Assembly: GCA_001920085.1 (NCBI GenBank)
Contig: MNJC01000035.1
Coordinates: 1-8,674 of the forward strand
Direction: 5' to 3'
Source of the DNA: Actinobacteria bacterium 13_1_20CM_4_69_9
GTDB taxonomy: Bacteria; Actinomycetota; Thermoleophilia; Gaiellales; Gaiellaceae
DNA: 8,674 bases
Numbering within the stretch: position 1 is the first letter of the stretch; each line of letters starts with the position of its first letter. Shown here one piece after another: positions 1-6,227 of the stretch. The position numbers and the translations under genes are program-made. The notes below the pieces were generated by a model. That model did no database searches. It saw nothing but the letters and a program-made list of their open reading frames with translations, and was not told the DNA's origin.

Positions 1-810
1 GAGCGCGCGTACGGGAGCTACGAGGCGCTCCTCGCGGCCGACGACGTCGACGTCGTCTACAACTCGCTGCCGAACTCCATGCACGTGGAGTGGTCGGTGC
101 GCGCGCTCGAAGCGGGCAAGCACGTGCTCTGCGAGAAGCCGATGGATCGCCGCGTGAAGGCGGTCGAGCGCGCGTTCGACACCGCGGAGCGCGAAGGGCG
201 CCTGCTGATGGAAGCATTCATGTACCGCCATCACCCGCAGACGCAGAAGGCCGCGGAGCTCGTCCGCGACGGCGCGATCGGCGAGCTCCGACAGCTGCGC
301 TCACGCTTCTCGTGGACGCTCGAGGACGCGACGGACGTGCGCCTGTTCCCCGAGCTGGACGGCGGGGCGCTGATGGACCTCGGCTGTTACTGCATCAGCA
401 TGCAGCGGCTGCTCGCCGGGGAGCCCGAGCTCGTGTTCGGGCGCGAGCGCACGGGTGGTGCCGGAGTGGACATGGGCTTCACGGCGCTCCTGCAGTTCTC
501 CGCACGCTGCTTCGGTGAGTTCCAGTGTGGCTTCGACCTGCCCGAGGCGAGCGGTCTCGAGGCGATCGGCTCCGACGGGACGCTCGTGGTCAGGGACCCC
601 ATTCGCTGCCGCGACCCGCACGTCGAGGTCAACGGCGAGCGGATCGACGTCGCGGACGTCGACCGCTACTACCTCCAGGTCGAGAACTTCAGCGCAGCGG
701 TGCGCGACGAGGCGGAGCCGCTGCTCGGTCGCGCCGACGCGCTCGGCCAGGTGCGGGCGATCGAGGCGCTCTACGGCTCGGCTGCGAGCGGCGCCGCCGT
801 CTCGCTGTAG
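1..810 (+). CDS. Gfo/Idh/MocA-family NAD(P)-dependent oxidoreductase, 3' part
   Basis: The reading frame is open from the first base, so the start and most of the Rossmann glycine motif lie upstream; 269 residues are visible. The fragment begins with the typical SYEALLA...DVDVVYNSLPNSMH stretch and carries the EKP motif (fragment residues 45-47) whose Lys is catalytic in this family. A C-terminal alpha/beta domain follows, with GGALMDLGCYC (121-131); Tyr130 stands where many relatives have the catalytic His, as in the dimeric dihydrodiol dehydrogenase/xylose dehydrogenase branch. The family oxidises or reduces sugars, inositols and related polyols with NAD(P) in the cytoplasm. The exact substrate cannot be told. 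The last 40 bases overlap the 3' end of the convergent MFS gene. Family call is confident; subfamily is inferred. Confidence 0.93.
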   Translation, partial: ERAYGSYEALLAADDVDVVYNSLPNSMHVEWSVRALEAGKHVLCEKPMDRRVKAVERAFDTAEREGRLLMEAFMYRHHPQTQKAAELVRDGAIGELRQLRSRFSWTLEDATDVRLFPELDGGALMDLGCYCISMQRLLAGEPELVFGRERTGGAGVDMGFTALLQFSARCFGEFQCGFDLPEASGLEAIGSDGTLVVRDPIRCRDPHVEVNGERIDVADVDRYYLQVENFSAAVRDEAEPLLGRADALGQVRAIEALYGSAASGAAVSL

Positions 811-1925
811 CTCGAGATCGCAAGCAATGTCAGGAAGCAGAGGCATGAGAGGCCGAGGTAGACGACCTTGTCGCTCGTCGCGGACGCGACGGCGCCGCCG
901 ATCGCCGCACCGCCGGCCTGGCCGGGGGCCCACGCGATGTTGACGAGCGCGAACGCGTAGCCGTAGTCGAGCCCGACAGTCTCGGCCTCGTCGGTGATCA
1001 TCGACATCGCCGGCGTCCAGAAGCTGCCGAACGCGAAGCCTGCCGACACGATCACGAGCGCAAGCAGCCACGCGCTTTGCGGCCACGGAAGCAGCAAGGT
1101 GACGACCGTCGACGCGAGGAGCGCGGCGCGTAGCGGCCGCAGCCGGCCGAAGTGGTCGGACGCGCGCCCGAGGATCGGCGCCCAGGCCGCCTCGAATCCC
1201 GCCATGACGAGGTAGGTCGCGCCGACGGCGGCCGCGCCCCAGCCGAGATCGGAAAGGCGCAGCGGTGCCAGCACCGAGAGGTTCCCGAACAGGAGGGCGG
1301 GGAGGAGGCAGAGCCACATCGGGATCTGGATGCGCCGCACGCCGAGCGAGCGGAACAGCATCCGCACCGGCTGCGGCTCCTCGGGCCTCGCCGCCGGTGT
1401 GCGCCAGGCGGCCGCCGCCAGCACGAGCGCGAGCACGGCGACGGCCCCGAAAGCCGGCCCGGTGCCCGTGTACGAGGCGATCGCGCCGAGTACCGGCCCG
1501 AAGAGAGCACCGGCGATCGCGGCTCCGAAAGCCGAGCCGATCAGCTGGCCGCGCCGTCCCGGCGCCGATCCCGCGACGAGCCAGGCGAGCGAGCCCGTCC
1601 ACGAGAAGGCGCTCGACACGCCTTGCAGGAAACGCGCCAGGTCGAGCGCCCAAACCGAATTCGCCAGTCCGAAGGCAGTCGTCGTCACGGCCAGGAGCGT
1701 CAATCCGATCAGGACCGTCGGCTTTACGCCGAACCGCGCTGCCGCCATTCCGCCCGGAATCGCGGCCACCAGCGCGCCGAGCGGATACATCGCCTGCAGG
1801 ACGCCGGCGCCGCCCTTCCCGAGGTCGAGCTCGTCGACGTAGTGCGGCAGCAACGGCGTGAGCGCCGTGAAGAACATCGTGTCGACGAGGACGATCGCGC
1901 CGACGAGAACGAGCAGGCGTCGCAT
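771..1925 (-). CDS. Major facilitator superfamily transporter
   Basis: A 384-residue, strongly hydrophobic protein with about 12 predicted membrane segments and a polar central loop near residues 175-198, the normal MFS size and two-halves layout. The TM2-TM3 loop has a motif-A-like segment (G59 to K68, with R64 and G66), repeated in the second half as GRASDHFGR (253-261). The short N-terminus followed at once by a hydrophobic helix supports the ATG at 1925. It probably exports a small molecule, but the sequence does not reveal the substrate; sugar or drug/H+ antiport are both possible. The gene starts 24 bp after the stop of the LuxR regulator on the same strand, so the two may be co-transcribed, although a -10-like hexamer in the gap could give it its own start. 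Its tail overlaps the convergent dehydrogenase. Confidence 0.9.
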   Translation of the reverse strand: MRRLLVLVGAIVLVDTMFFTALTPLLPHYVDELDLGKGGAGVLQAMYPLGALVAAIPGGMAAARFGVKPTVLIGLTLLAVTTTAFGLANSVWALDLARFLQGVSSAFSWTGSLAWLVAGSAPGRRGQLIGSAFGAAIAGALFGPVLGAIASYTGTGPAFGAVAVLALVLAAAAWRTPAARPEEPQPVRMLFRSLGVRRIQIPMWLCLLPALLFGNLSVLAPLRLSDLGWGAAAVGATYLVMAGFEAAWAPILGRASDHFGRLRPLRAALLASTVVTLLLPWPQSAWLLALVIVSAGFAFGSFWTPAMSMITDEAETVGLDYGYAFALVNIAWAPGQAGGAAIGGAVASATSDKVVYLGLSCLCFLTLLAISSYSETAAPLAAEP

Positions 1926-1933
1926 GGCCGCGC

Positions 1934-1939
1934 ACGCTA
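1934..1939 (-). promoter_or_regulatory. Candidate -10 hexamer for the MFS gene (leaderless type)
   Basis: On the minus strand the spacer before the MFS ATG reads TAGCGT, then 8 nt, then ATG. This fits the actinobacterial TANNNT -10 consensus at a distance that would place the transcript start at or next to the start codon. No Shine-Dalgarno is visible before this ATG. No -35 element is evident. Confidence 0.4.
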
Positions 1940-1949
1940 TCGGCCGGAA

Positions 1950-3005
1950 TTAGTCGGACGCCGCCGAGAGAGTGGCGAGCAGCTCTCGCCGGCTGTGAAT
2001 GCCGATCTTCCCGAAGACGGACTTCAGGTGGTCTTGCACCGTGTGTGCGGAGATGAACAGGGCCTCGCTGATCGCCCGGGTGTCGAGCCCGGCAACGAGC
2101 AACGACACGATCTCGCGTTCGCGCGTCGAGAGCGCGTAGACGCGGCAGAGCAACTCGAACGTCTCGGTCGGCGTGGCGGAACGCAGATTGACGACGACCT
2201 CGCCGTCACGTCTGCCTTCCAGTGGAGCCGCCTCGATCGTCACCCAGCGTCCGTCGTTGGCCTGGACCAGCGCACGCGCTGCATCGGTCTTGCCCTCTCG
2301 CGCGAGCACCGCGGTCGGATAGACGACTGACGGCAGCATGCCCCAGTTCGCGAACAGCTGCGCCGAGGGAAGCGAATCGATCCACGCGCGTGCGCCCGTC
2401 GTCCAGCTCACCGGCCGCAGGTCGCGGTCGAGAACGAGCGTGCCGGGCGGGCCCGGCTTCGGGACGTCGCTCTGCCCCGGCTGCATCGCGTTGCGCCGAA
2501 GCGCCGAGCCGACTGCCGGCGCGACCGAGTCCAGCAGGTCGAGCTCGCCCTTCTCGAAGGACGCGTCCTTGCTATCCCGGTAGAGCTCGATCCAGCCCCA
2601 GCAGCCTTGGTCGTCGCGGCACGCGACGATCGCGACGTCTCCGATACCGGCCGGCCGCAACACTTCGTCCCAGCGGGCCGAGCGTGCGGCGTCACCGCCC
2701 GTTTCGCTACGGATGCTCGCCGCGGTGCGCGAACGGAGCGCAAGCAGCGGCTTGGCGGCAAACGCGTCGCTCGAGTACTCGAGCTCGAGCGACCGCGGGA
2801 CGTTGGGGCCGTAGTTGTGCTCTGCGAGGCCGCTGCTCGTGACGAGCGTGTCGGGATCCGCGAGGGGCCAGCACCAGCGATCGAAGCCGATGGTTCGGCG
2901 CAGACAGGCGATCACCTCGCGCCGGAAGGACTCGCAATCCAGGCTCGCGCCGCTCAGGCCTTCGAGCCGGTCGCGGCAGCGAGATAGCTCGCGCTCGCTC
3001 GCCAT
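1950..3005 (-). CDS. LuxR-family transcriptional regulator with GAF-like N-terminus
   Basis: A 351-residue protein ending in a LuxR/GerE-type DNA-binding domain (about residues 292-345). The domain has the LSTREREIVSLLVAG opening and the recognition-helix segment HTVQDHLKSVFGKIG. Upstream are a GAF-like sensor region (about 15-170) and a PAS-like region (about 185-275); both are judged from overall pattern only. There is no response-regulator receiver domain or Walker A motif, so it is neither a NarL-type phospho-regulator nor a LAL-type ATPase. An open frame continues upstream to 3152, but I chose the ATG at 3005: the protein-like sequence begins there, a GGAG lies just before it, and the longer form would cover the divergent promoter region. 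It lies directly upstream of the MFS gene and divergent from the secreted-protein gene, so both are plausible targets. The ligand is unknown. Confidence 0.88.
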   Translation of the reverse strand: MASERELSRCRDRLEGLSGASLDCESFRREVIACLRRTIGFDRWCWPLADPDTLVTSSGLAEHNYGPNVPRSLELEYSSDAFAAKPLLALRSRTAASIRSETGGDAARSARWDEVLRPAGIGDVAIVACRDDQGCWGWIELYRDSKDASFEKGELDLLDSVAPAVGSALRRNAMQPGQSDVPKPGPPGTLVLDRDLRPVSWTTGARAWIDSLPSAQLFANWGMLPSVVYPTAVLAREGKTDAARALVQANDGRWVTIEAAPLEGRRDGEVVVNLRSATPTETFELLCRVYALSTREREIVSLLVAGLDTRAISEALFISAHTVQDHLKSVFGKIGIHSRRELLATLSAASD

Positions 3006-3011
3006 CGCTCC

Positions 3012-3017
3012 ACGATA
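3012..3017 (-). promoter_or_regulatory. Candidate -10 hexamer for the LuxR-type gene
   Basis: On the minus strand TATCGT is followed by exactly 6 nt and then the ATG at 3005. This is the position expected for a -10 element of a leaderless mRNA. The intervening bases contain GGAG, but only 2 nt from the ATG, which is too close for a normal Shine-Dalgarno. The same arrangement occurs before the DapA-family gene. Confidence 0.42.
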
Positions 3018-3041
3018 GACCGCCCGGGCCGAAATGGAGAC

Positions 3042-3055
3042 CCCAGATTTCTGGG
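3042..3055. promoter_or_regulatory. Inverted repeat in the divergent luxR/secreted-protein spacer
   Basis: CCCAGA and TCTGGG form perfect 6-bp arms around a TT centre. A second, wider dyad overlaps it: GACCCCA at 3039-3045 and TGGGGTC at 3072-3078. The 112-bp spacer lies between the regulator and the divergent secreted-protein gene, so an operator for the adjacent LuxR-type protein is a reasonable inference. An RNA hairpin in the leader is the alternative. Confidence 0.35.
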
Positions 3056-3103
3056 ATTGCCCGATGGGACGTGGGGTCGCAGGCTCCTGTCGTCTGGGAC
3101 GAG

Positions 3104-3114
3104 AGGAGGTGATC
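3104..3114 (+). promoter_or_regulatory. Full-length Shine-Dalgarno for the secreted protein
   Basis: AGGAGGTGATC is complementary over 11 bases to the conserved 3' end of bacterial 16S rRNA. It lies 8 nt (from GGAGG) before the ATG at 3118 and fixes that start rather than the in-frame ATG at 3034. Upstream CTCCT (3084-3088) could pair with AGGAG (3104-3108) and mask the site. Confidence 0.85.
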
Positions 3115-3117
3115 AGC

Positions 3118-3612
3118 ATGAACAGACTGTTCTTCGCGTTGGCGGCCTGCACCGTGGCGGCGTGCTTCGTCGCGTCGTCCGCAGCGGCAACGACGACGTT
3201 CTCCTACGAGGCGACGTACGTCGAGCCCTTCGGCGACTGCGCTCCGGGAACGTCCTGCGGCTCGGCGAGCATCAGCCATGTCGGGCGATCCGACAATCAG
3301 GTCGTGGTCTTCAACGCCTGCGGCTTCGGGTGCCATCTGCGGACGGTGACGTTCGGAGACGGGAGTACGCTCGTCATCCGCATCGAGGATCAGCCGAGCG
3401 GCTTCGCGTTCACCTCGCCGGGCAACTCGGGCGACCACGGGCGCAACTGCTTCCCCGGTCAGCCGGGCAACCCGCAGTTCCTCGACATCAACGAGACGAT
3501 CCTGGGGGGCACCGGAGCGCTTGCCGGGGCATCCGGAAGTGGGAGTGGGAGAGTCGCGCTCCACGGTTGCATCGCGATCGGCAAGACCACGGGAACAATC
3601 ACGCTCCCGTAG
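3118..3612 (+). CDS. Small secreted cysteine-rich hypothetical protein
   Basis: A 164-residue protein with an N-terminal Sec signal: MNR, a hydrophobic core (about 4-19) and a likely cleavage region SSAAA-TTT near residues 21-25. VAAC (13-16) resembles a lipobox, so a lipoprotein is possible, although the hydrophobic stretch before it is short. The presumed mature part has six cysteines (41, 47, 68, 72, 111, 151), enough for three disulfides. It looks like a beta-rich fold, and the segment GGTGALAGASGSGSG (130-144) resembles the GTG-FAGATG-type motif of many small exported beta-barrel hypotheticals in actinobacteria (an impression, not an alignment). I do not recognise a function. The start is set by the strong Shine-Dalgarno. 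It ends 3 bp from the end of the convergent hydratase gene. Confidence 0.75.
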   Translation: MNRLFFALAACTVAACFVASSAAATTTFSYEATYVEPFGDCAPGTSCGSASISHVGRSDNQVVVFNACGFGCHLRTVTFGDGSTLVIRIEDQPSGFAFTSPGNSGDHGRNCFPGQPGNPQFLDINETILGGTGALAGASGSGSGRVALHGCIAIGKTTGTITLP

Positions 3613-3615
3613 CTG

Positions 3616-4341
3616 TTACCTGCGGCGTTCGAGGAAGGCGCGGAGACGCACCTGGCCTTCCTCGCTCGCCCGCAGGCGCGCGGCGAGCTCAGCCGTCTCC
3701 TGTCCACCCGGTCGCTCGCGGATGAGCTGCTTCGCCTCCCGCACGGCCTTGGGGCCCGAGCTCAACAGCTGCTCGACGATCGCCTGAGTGGTCGCGTCGA
3801 GCTCGTCCGTCACGTCGTGCACGAGGCCGATGCGCAAGGCCGTCCGGGCGTCGAAGCGCTCGCCGGTCAGGAAATAGCGGCGCGCGTGCTGGCCGATCTT
3901 GGGAAGCACGAACGGCGAGATGACCGCGGGGACGATCCCGAGCTTCACCTCCGTGAACCCGAACGTCGCGTCGCTCGCCGCGACGGCGATGTCCGCGCAC
4001 GCGGCCAGCCCGGAGCCGCCGCCGAGCGCGAACCCCTGGATGCGGGCGACGACGGGGGCGGGACAGCGATCGATCGTCTCGCACATGCGGTACAGCTTGA
4101 GGGCGTCTTCGACGTTGTCCTCGTACGACAGGTCGATCGCGGAGCGCTGCCAGTCGATGTCCGCGCCGGCGCAGAACGTCTCGCCCTCTCCGGCGAGGAC
4201 CACGGCGCGCACGTCTCCAACGTCCGCGAACGCCTCGGTGAGGTCTGCGATCAGCTGCGCGTCGAAGGCATTGCGTCGCTCCGGCCGCGCGAGCGTCACG
4301 CGCAGCACGTCGCCGTCCCGTTCGACCCGCAGCCCGCCCAT
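3616..4341 (-). CDS. Enoyl-CoA hydratase/isomerase family, LiuC-like (putative methylglutaconyl-CoA hydratase)
   Basis: A 241-residue crotonase-fold protein, slightly short for the family. It shows NAFDAQL (24-30), the CoA-binding ETFCAGAD (55-62), the oxyanion segment GFALGGGSGLAACAD (103-117) and FGFTEVKLGIVPAVISPFV (127-145), then RRYFLTGERFDA. Of the two acid residues of classical enoyl-CoA hydratases, the second is present (Glu131) but the first is Gly111. The Gly substitution, PAVISPFV and the RRY-LTGERFD segment recall LiuC-type hydratases, which hydrate 3-methylglutaconyl-CoA (leucine) or isohexenylglutaconyl-CoA (acyclic terpenes). A methylcrotonyl-CoA carboxylase subunit lies 3.5 kb away on the same strand, which supports this role. 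The ATG at 4341 has no Shine-Dalgarno and may be leaderless. The crotonase call is firm; the substrate is inferred. Confidence 0.9.
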   Translation of the reverse strand: MGGLRVERDGDVLRVTLARPERRNAFDAQLIADLTEAFADVGDVRAVVLAGEGETFCAGADIDWQRSAIDLSYEDNVEDALKLYRMCETIDRCPAPVVARIQGFALGGGSGLAACADIAVAASDATFGFTEVKLGIVPAVISPFVLPKIGQHARRYFLTGERFDARTALRIGLVHDVTDELDATTQAIVEQLLSSGPKAVREAKQLIRERPGGQETAELAARLRASEEGQVRLRAFLERRR

Positions 4342-4349
4342 CGGGTTCC

Positions 4350-4355
4350 AGCTTA
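4350..4355 (-). promoter_or_regulatory. Candidate -10 hexamer for the hydratase gene
   Basis: On the minus strand TAAGCT is followed by 8 nt and the hydratase ATG at 4341, matching TANNNT at near-leaderless spacing. It shares bases 4354-4355 with the opposing hexamer of the DapA-family gene. No -35 element is evident. Confidence 0.4.
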
Positions 4356-4359
4356 GAGT
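4354..4359 (+). promoter_or_regulatory. Candidate -10 hexamer for the DapA-family gene
   Basis: TAGAGT is followed by 6 nt and the GTG at 4366, which would place the transcript start on the start codon. GAGG at 4361-4364 is only 1 nt from the GTG, too near to act as a normal Shine-Dalgarno. The spacer from the divergent hydratase gene is only 24 bp. Confidence 0.45.
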
Positions 4360-4365
4360 TGAGGC

Positions 4366-5223
4366 GTGTTGAGAGGCGCACTGGCCGCGGCGTTGACGCC
4401 GCTGAAGGATGCGGGCGAGGCGCTCGACGAGGCGGCGATCCCGCCGTACGTCGACTTCCTCGCCGCGGGCGGGGTGGACGGCCTGCTCGCGCTCGGGACG
4501 ACAGGGGAGGGGTTCCTGCTCCCCGTCGAGCAGCGTCGCCGCGCAGCGCAGCTCTTCGTCGAGGCGGCCGATGCCCGGCTGCAGGTCGCCGTGCACTGCG
4601 GGGCGCAGTCGACGTGGGACACGGTCGAGCTCTCGGCGCACGCCGCGGACGCCGGGGCAGACGCGGTCGCGGTGATGGCGCCCCCGTACTTCCCCCTCGA
4701 CGATGCGGCACTGCTGGCGCACCTGGCCGCAGCGGCGCGGGCCGCCGCGCCGACGCCGTTCTACGTCTACGAGTTCGCCGCGCGCAGCGGCTATGCCGTG
4801 CCGGTGTCGGTGCTGGCGCAGCTGCGCGATGCCGCGCCGAACTTCCGTGGGCTGAAGGTGTCCGACACCCCGTGGGAGCGCTTCGCCCCCTACCTGCTCG
4901 AGGGCCTCGACATCTTCGTCGGGCCGGAGGCGCTGATCCCGCAGGGGCTGGCCGCCGGCGCGGCCGGGGCGGTTTCGGCGCTCGGGTCGGCGTTCCCGGA
5001 GCTGATTGCAAACGCCGTGAAGGACCCGGCGACGGCAGACCTGGGCCCTGTGCGCGTCGCAATCGAGCGCTTTCCGCTGCAGGCGGCGGCGAAGCTCGTC
5101 GTCGCACGTCGCGGCGTGCCGGTCGGGCCGGACGTGCGGCGGCCTCTGCGGCTGCTCACCGAGGCGGAGCAGGCGGAACTCGAGACATGGCTCGAATCGT
5201 CATCGCCGGTGCCGGCGCCGTAG
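4366..5223 (+). CDS. DapA-family (dihydrodipicolinate synthase/N-acetylneuraminate lyase) protein
   Basis: A 285-residue class I aldolase-type (beta/alpha)8 barrel of normal family length. It shows GTTGEG (44-49), the ketoacid-binding loop, Tyr135 in FYVYEFAARSG aligned with the catalytic Tyr of E. coli DapA, Arg140 aligned with its carboxylate-binding Arg, and Lys164 in GLKVSDTP as the Schiff-base lysine. The usual YNVP after the Tyr is YEFA here, which argues against true lysine-biosynthetic DapA. The family includes pyruvate aldolases, sugar-acid dehydratases and the pyrroline-4-hydroxy-2-carboxylate deaminase of D-hydroxyproline catabolism. The GTG start gives the usual family N-terminus (LRGALAAALTPL). 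Its last 37 bases overlap the FAD oxidoreductase gene, implying coupled translation and a shared pathway. Family is certain, substrate unknown. Confidence 0.92.
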   Translation: MLRGALAAALTPLKDAGEALDEAAIPPYVDFLAAGGVDGLLALGTTGEGFLLPVEQRRRAAQLFVEAADARLQVAVHCGAQSTWDTVELSAHAADAGADAVAVMAPPYFPLDDAALLAHLAAAARAAAPTPFYVYEFAARSGYAVPVSVLAQLRDAAPNFRGLKVSDTPWERFAPYLLEGLDIFVGPEALIPQGLAAGAAGAVSALGSAFPELIANAVKDPATADLGPVRVAIERFPLQAAAKLVVARRGVPVGPDVRRPLRLLTEAEQAELETWLESSSPVPAP

Positions 5224-6227
5224 GCGCCTCGATCGCGTACCACCTCGCGTTGCTGGGCGCGGACGACGTCGTGCTCGCCGAGCGCGACACGGTTGCATCC
5301 GGCGCGACCGGGAAGGCGATGGGCGGGTTTCGCCAGCAGTTCTCGACCGAGGCGGAAGTGCGGCTGGCCCGAGAGAGCGCGAAGCTGTTCCGCGAGCTCG
5401 GCTCACCACTGTTCGATGCGGTCGGCTACATGTTCCTTGCGACGAGCGAGGACGGCTGGGCGAGACTGCGCGCGCGGGCGGAGATGCAGCGGGGGCTCGG
5501 CGTCCCCGTCGACGAGGTCGATCCGGCGAGCGTCCGCGGGCTGCGCACCGAAGACGTCGTCGGCGCCGTGGCCTGTTGGGAGGACGGCGTCGCCGAGCCG
5601 GCGGCGGTGACGACGGAGCTCGTCCGCCGCGCCGCCGGGCTCGGCGTCGACGTGCAGGAGCACACGAACGCTCTCGACGTGCGACACGACGTGCTCGTCG
5701 TCGCGTGTGGCGCCACTTCGGCGGAGCTCGTGCCGGGACTGCCGATCAGGCCGCTCTGTCGACAGCTGGTGGACGTGGGCCCGCTCGACGAGCTTCCGCA
5801 CGACCTTCCGATGACGATCGAGGACGAGACGACGTTCCACTTCCGCCGCCGCGGCGACACGCTCAGGCTCGCGATGACGGAACCGCGGCCACGCTGGACG
5901 CACGAGGAGGTCGTGGACGGCAGGCTCGTCACCGACTGGCGGGCGCGCCTGGCGCACAGGTTTCCGCCGGCTGCCGACGCGGCCGTCGTGCGCGCGTGGG
6001 CCGGCCTGTACGACATGACACCCGATGCACATCCCGTGATCGGGCCTGCAGCCGACGGCGTCTACGTTGCGTGCGGCTTCTCCGGACACGGGTTCATGCA
6101 GTCGCCCGCGGTCGGAGATGCGGTCGCGCACGAGCTGCTCGGGCTCGAGCCGCCGGTAGACCTCGCGCCGTACCGGCTGGAGCGTTTCGCCGACGGCGCC
6201 GTGTTTCCCGAGCAAGTCGTGCTTTAA
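5187..6227 (+). CDS. FAD-dependent oxidoreductase (DAO/sarcosine oxidase-like)
   Basis: A 346-residue DAO-superfamily flavoprotein. It has the N-terminal FAD dinucleotide motif GAGAVG (8-13), an acidic residue ending the second strand (VVLAERD, about 28-34), the SGATGKAMGGFRQQFS segment typical of sarcosine oxidase beta/DadA-like enzymes, and a C-terminal FAD-contact block GLYDMTPDAHPVIGP followed by VACGFSGHGFMQSPAVG. These enzymes oxidise secondary amines or D-amino acids, usually in the cytoplasm or at the membrane. It is some 25-40 residues shorter than typical relatives; the shortening appears to be in the region before VLVVACGATS (about 172-181). It starts inside the DapA-family gene (37-nt overlap, different frame), so the two products are probably made together. 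By analogy with D-hydroxyproline or glycine-betaine/sarcosine pathways it may generate the substrate of its partner; this is inference. Confidence 0.92.
   Translation: MARIVIAGAGAVGASIAYHLALLGADDVVLAERDTVASGATGKAMGGFRQQFSTEAEVRLARESAKLFRELGSPLFDAVGYMFLATSEDGWARLRARAEMQRGLGVPVDEVDPASVRGLRTEDVVGAVACWEDGVAEPAAVTTELVRRAAGLGVDVQEHTNALDVRHDVLVVACGATSAELVPGLPIRPLCRQLVDVGPLDELPHDLPMTIEDETTFHFRRRGDTLRLAMTEPRPRWTHEEVVDGRLVTDWRARLAHRFPPAADAAVVRAWAGLYDMTPDAHPVIGPAADGVYVACGFSGHGFMQSPAVGDAVAHELLGLEPPVDLAPYRLERFADGAVFPEQVVL

Noticed and set aside
301..1935. Long minus-strand open frame covering the dehydrogenase and MFS genes
   Set aside because: Its product is Arg/Ala-rich low-complexity sequence in a frame opposite or shifted to two clear genes; long shadow frames are normal at this GC content.
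1152..2330. 392-codon plus-strand frame antisense to the MFS and LuxR genes
   Set aside because: The composition (Arg, Glu, Gly, His runs) is typical of an antisense shadow, and it crosses two well-supported genes without any domain.
3034..3117. N-terminal extension of the secreted protein to the ATG at 3034
   Set aside because: It would bury the signal peptide behind a 28-residue polar segment, and the perfect Shine-Dalgarno serves the ATG at 3118.
3006..3152. N-terminal extension of the LuxR-type protein to an ATG at 3152
   Set aside because: The extra 49 residues are not protein-like and would cover the divergent regulatory region and the secreted-protein start; the ATG at 3005 fits better.
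3689..5107. 472-codon minus-strand frame across the hydratase and DapA-family genes
   Set aside because: The translation is mostly Arg, Pro and Ala with no recognisable fold, and it lies over two genes with intact catalytic motifs.
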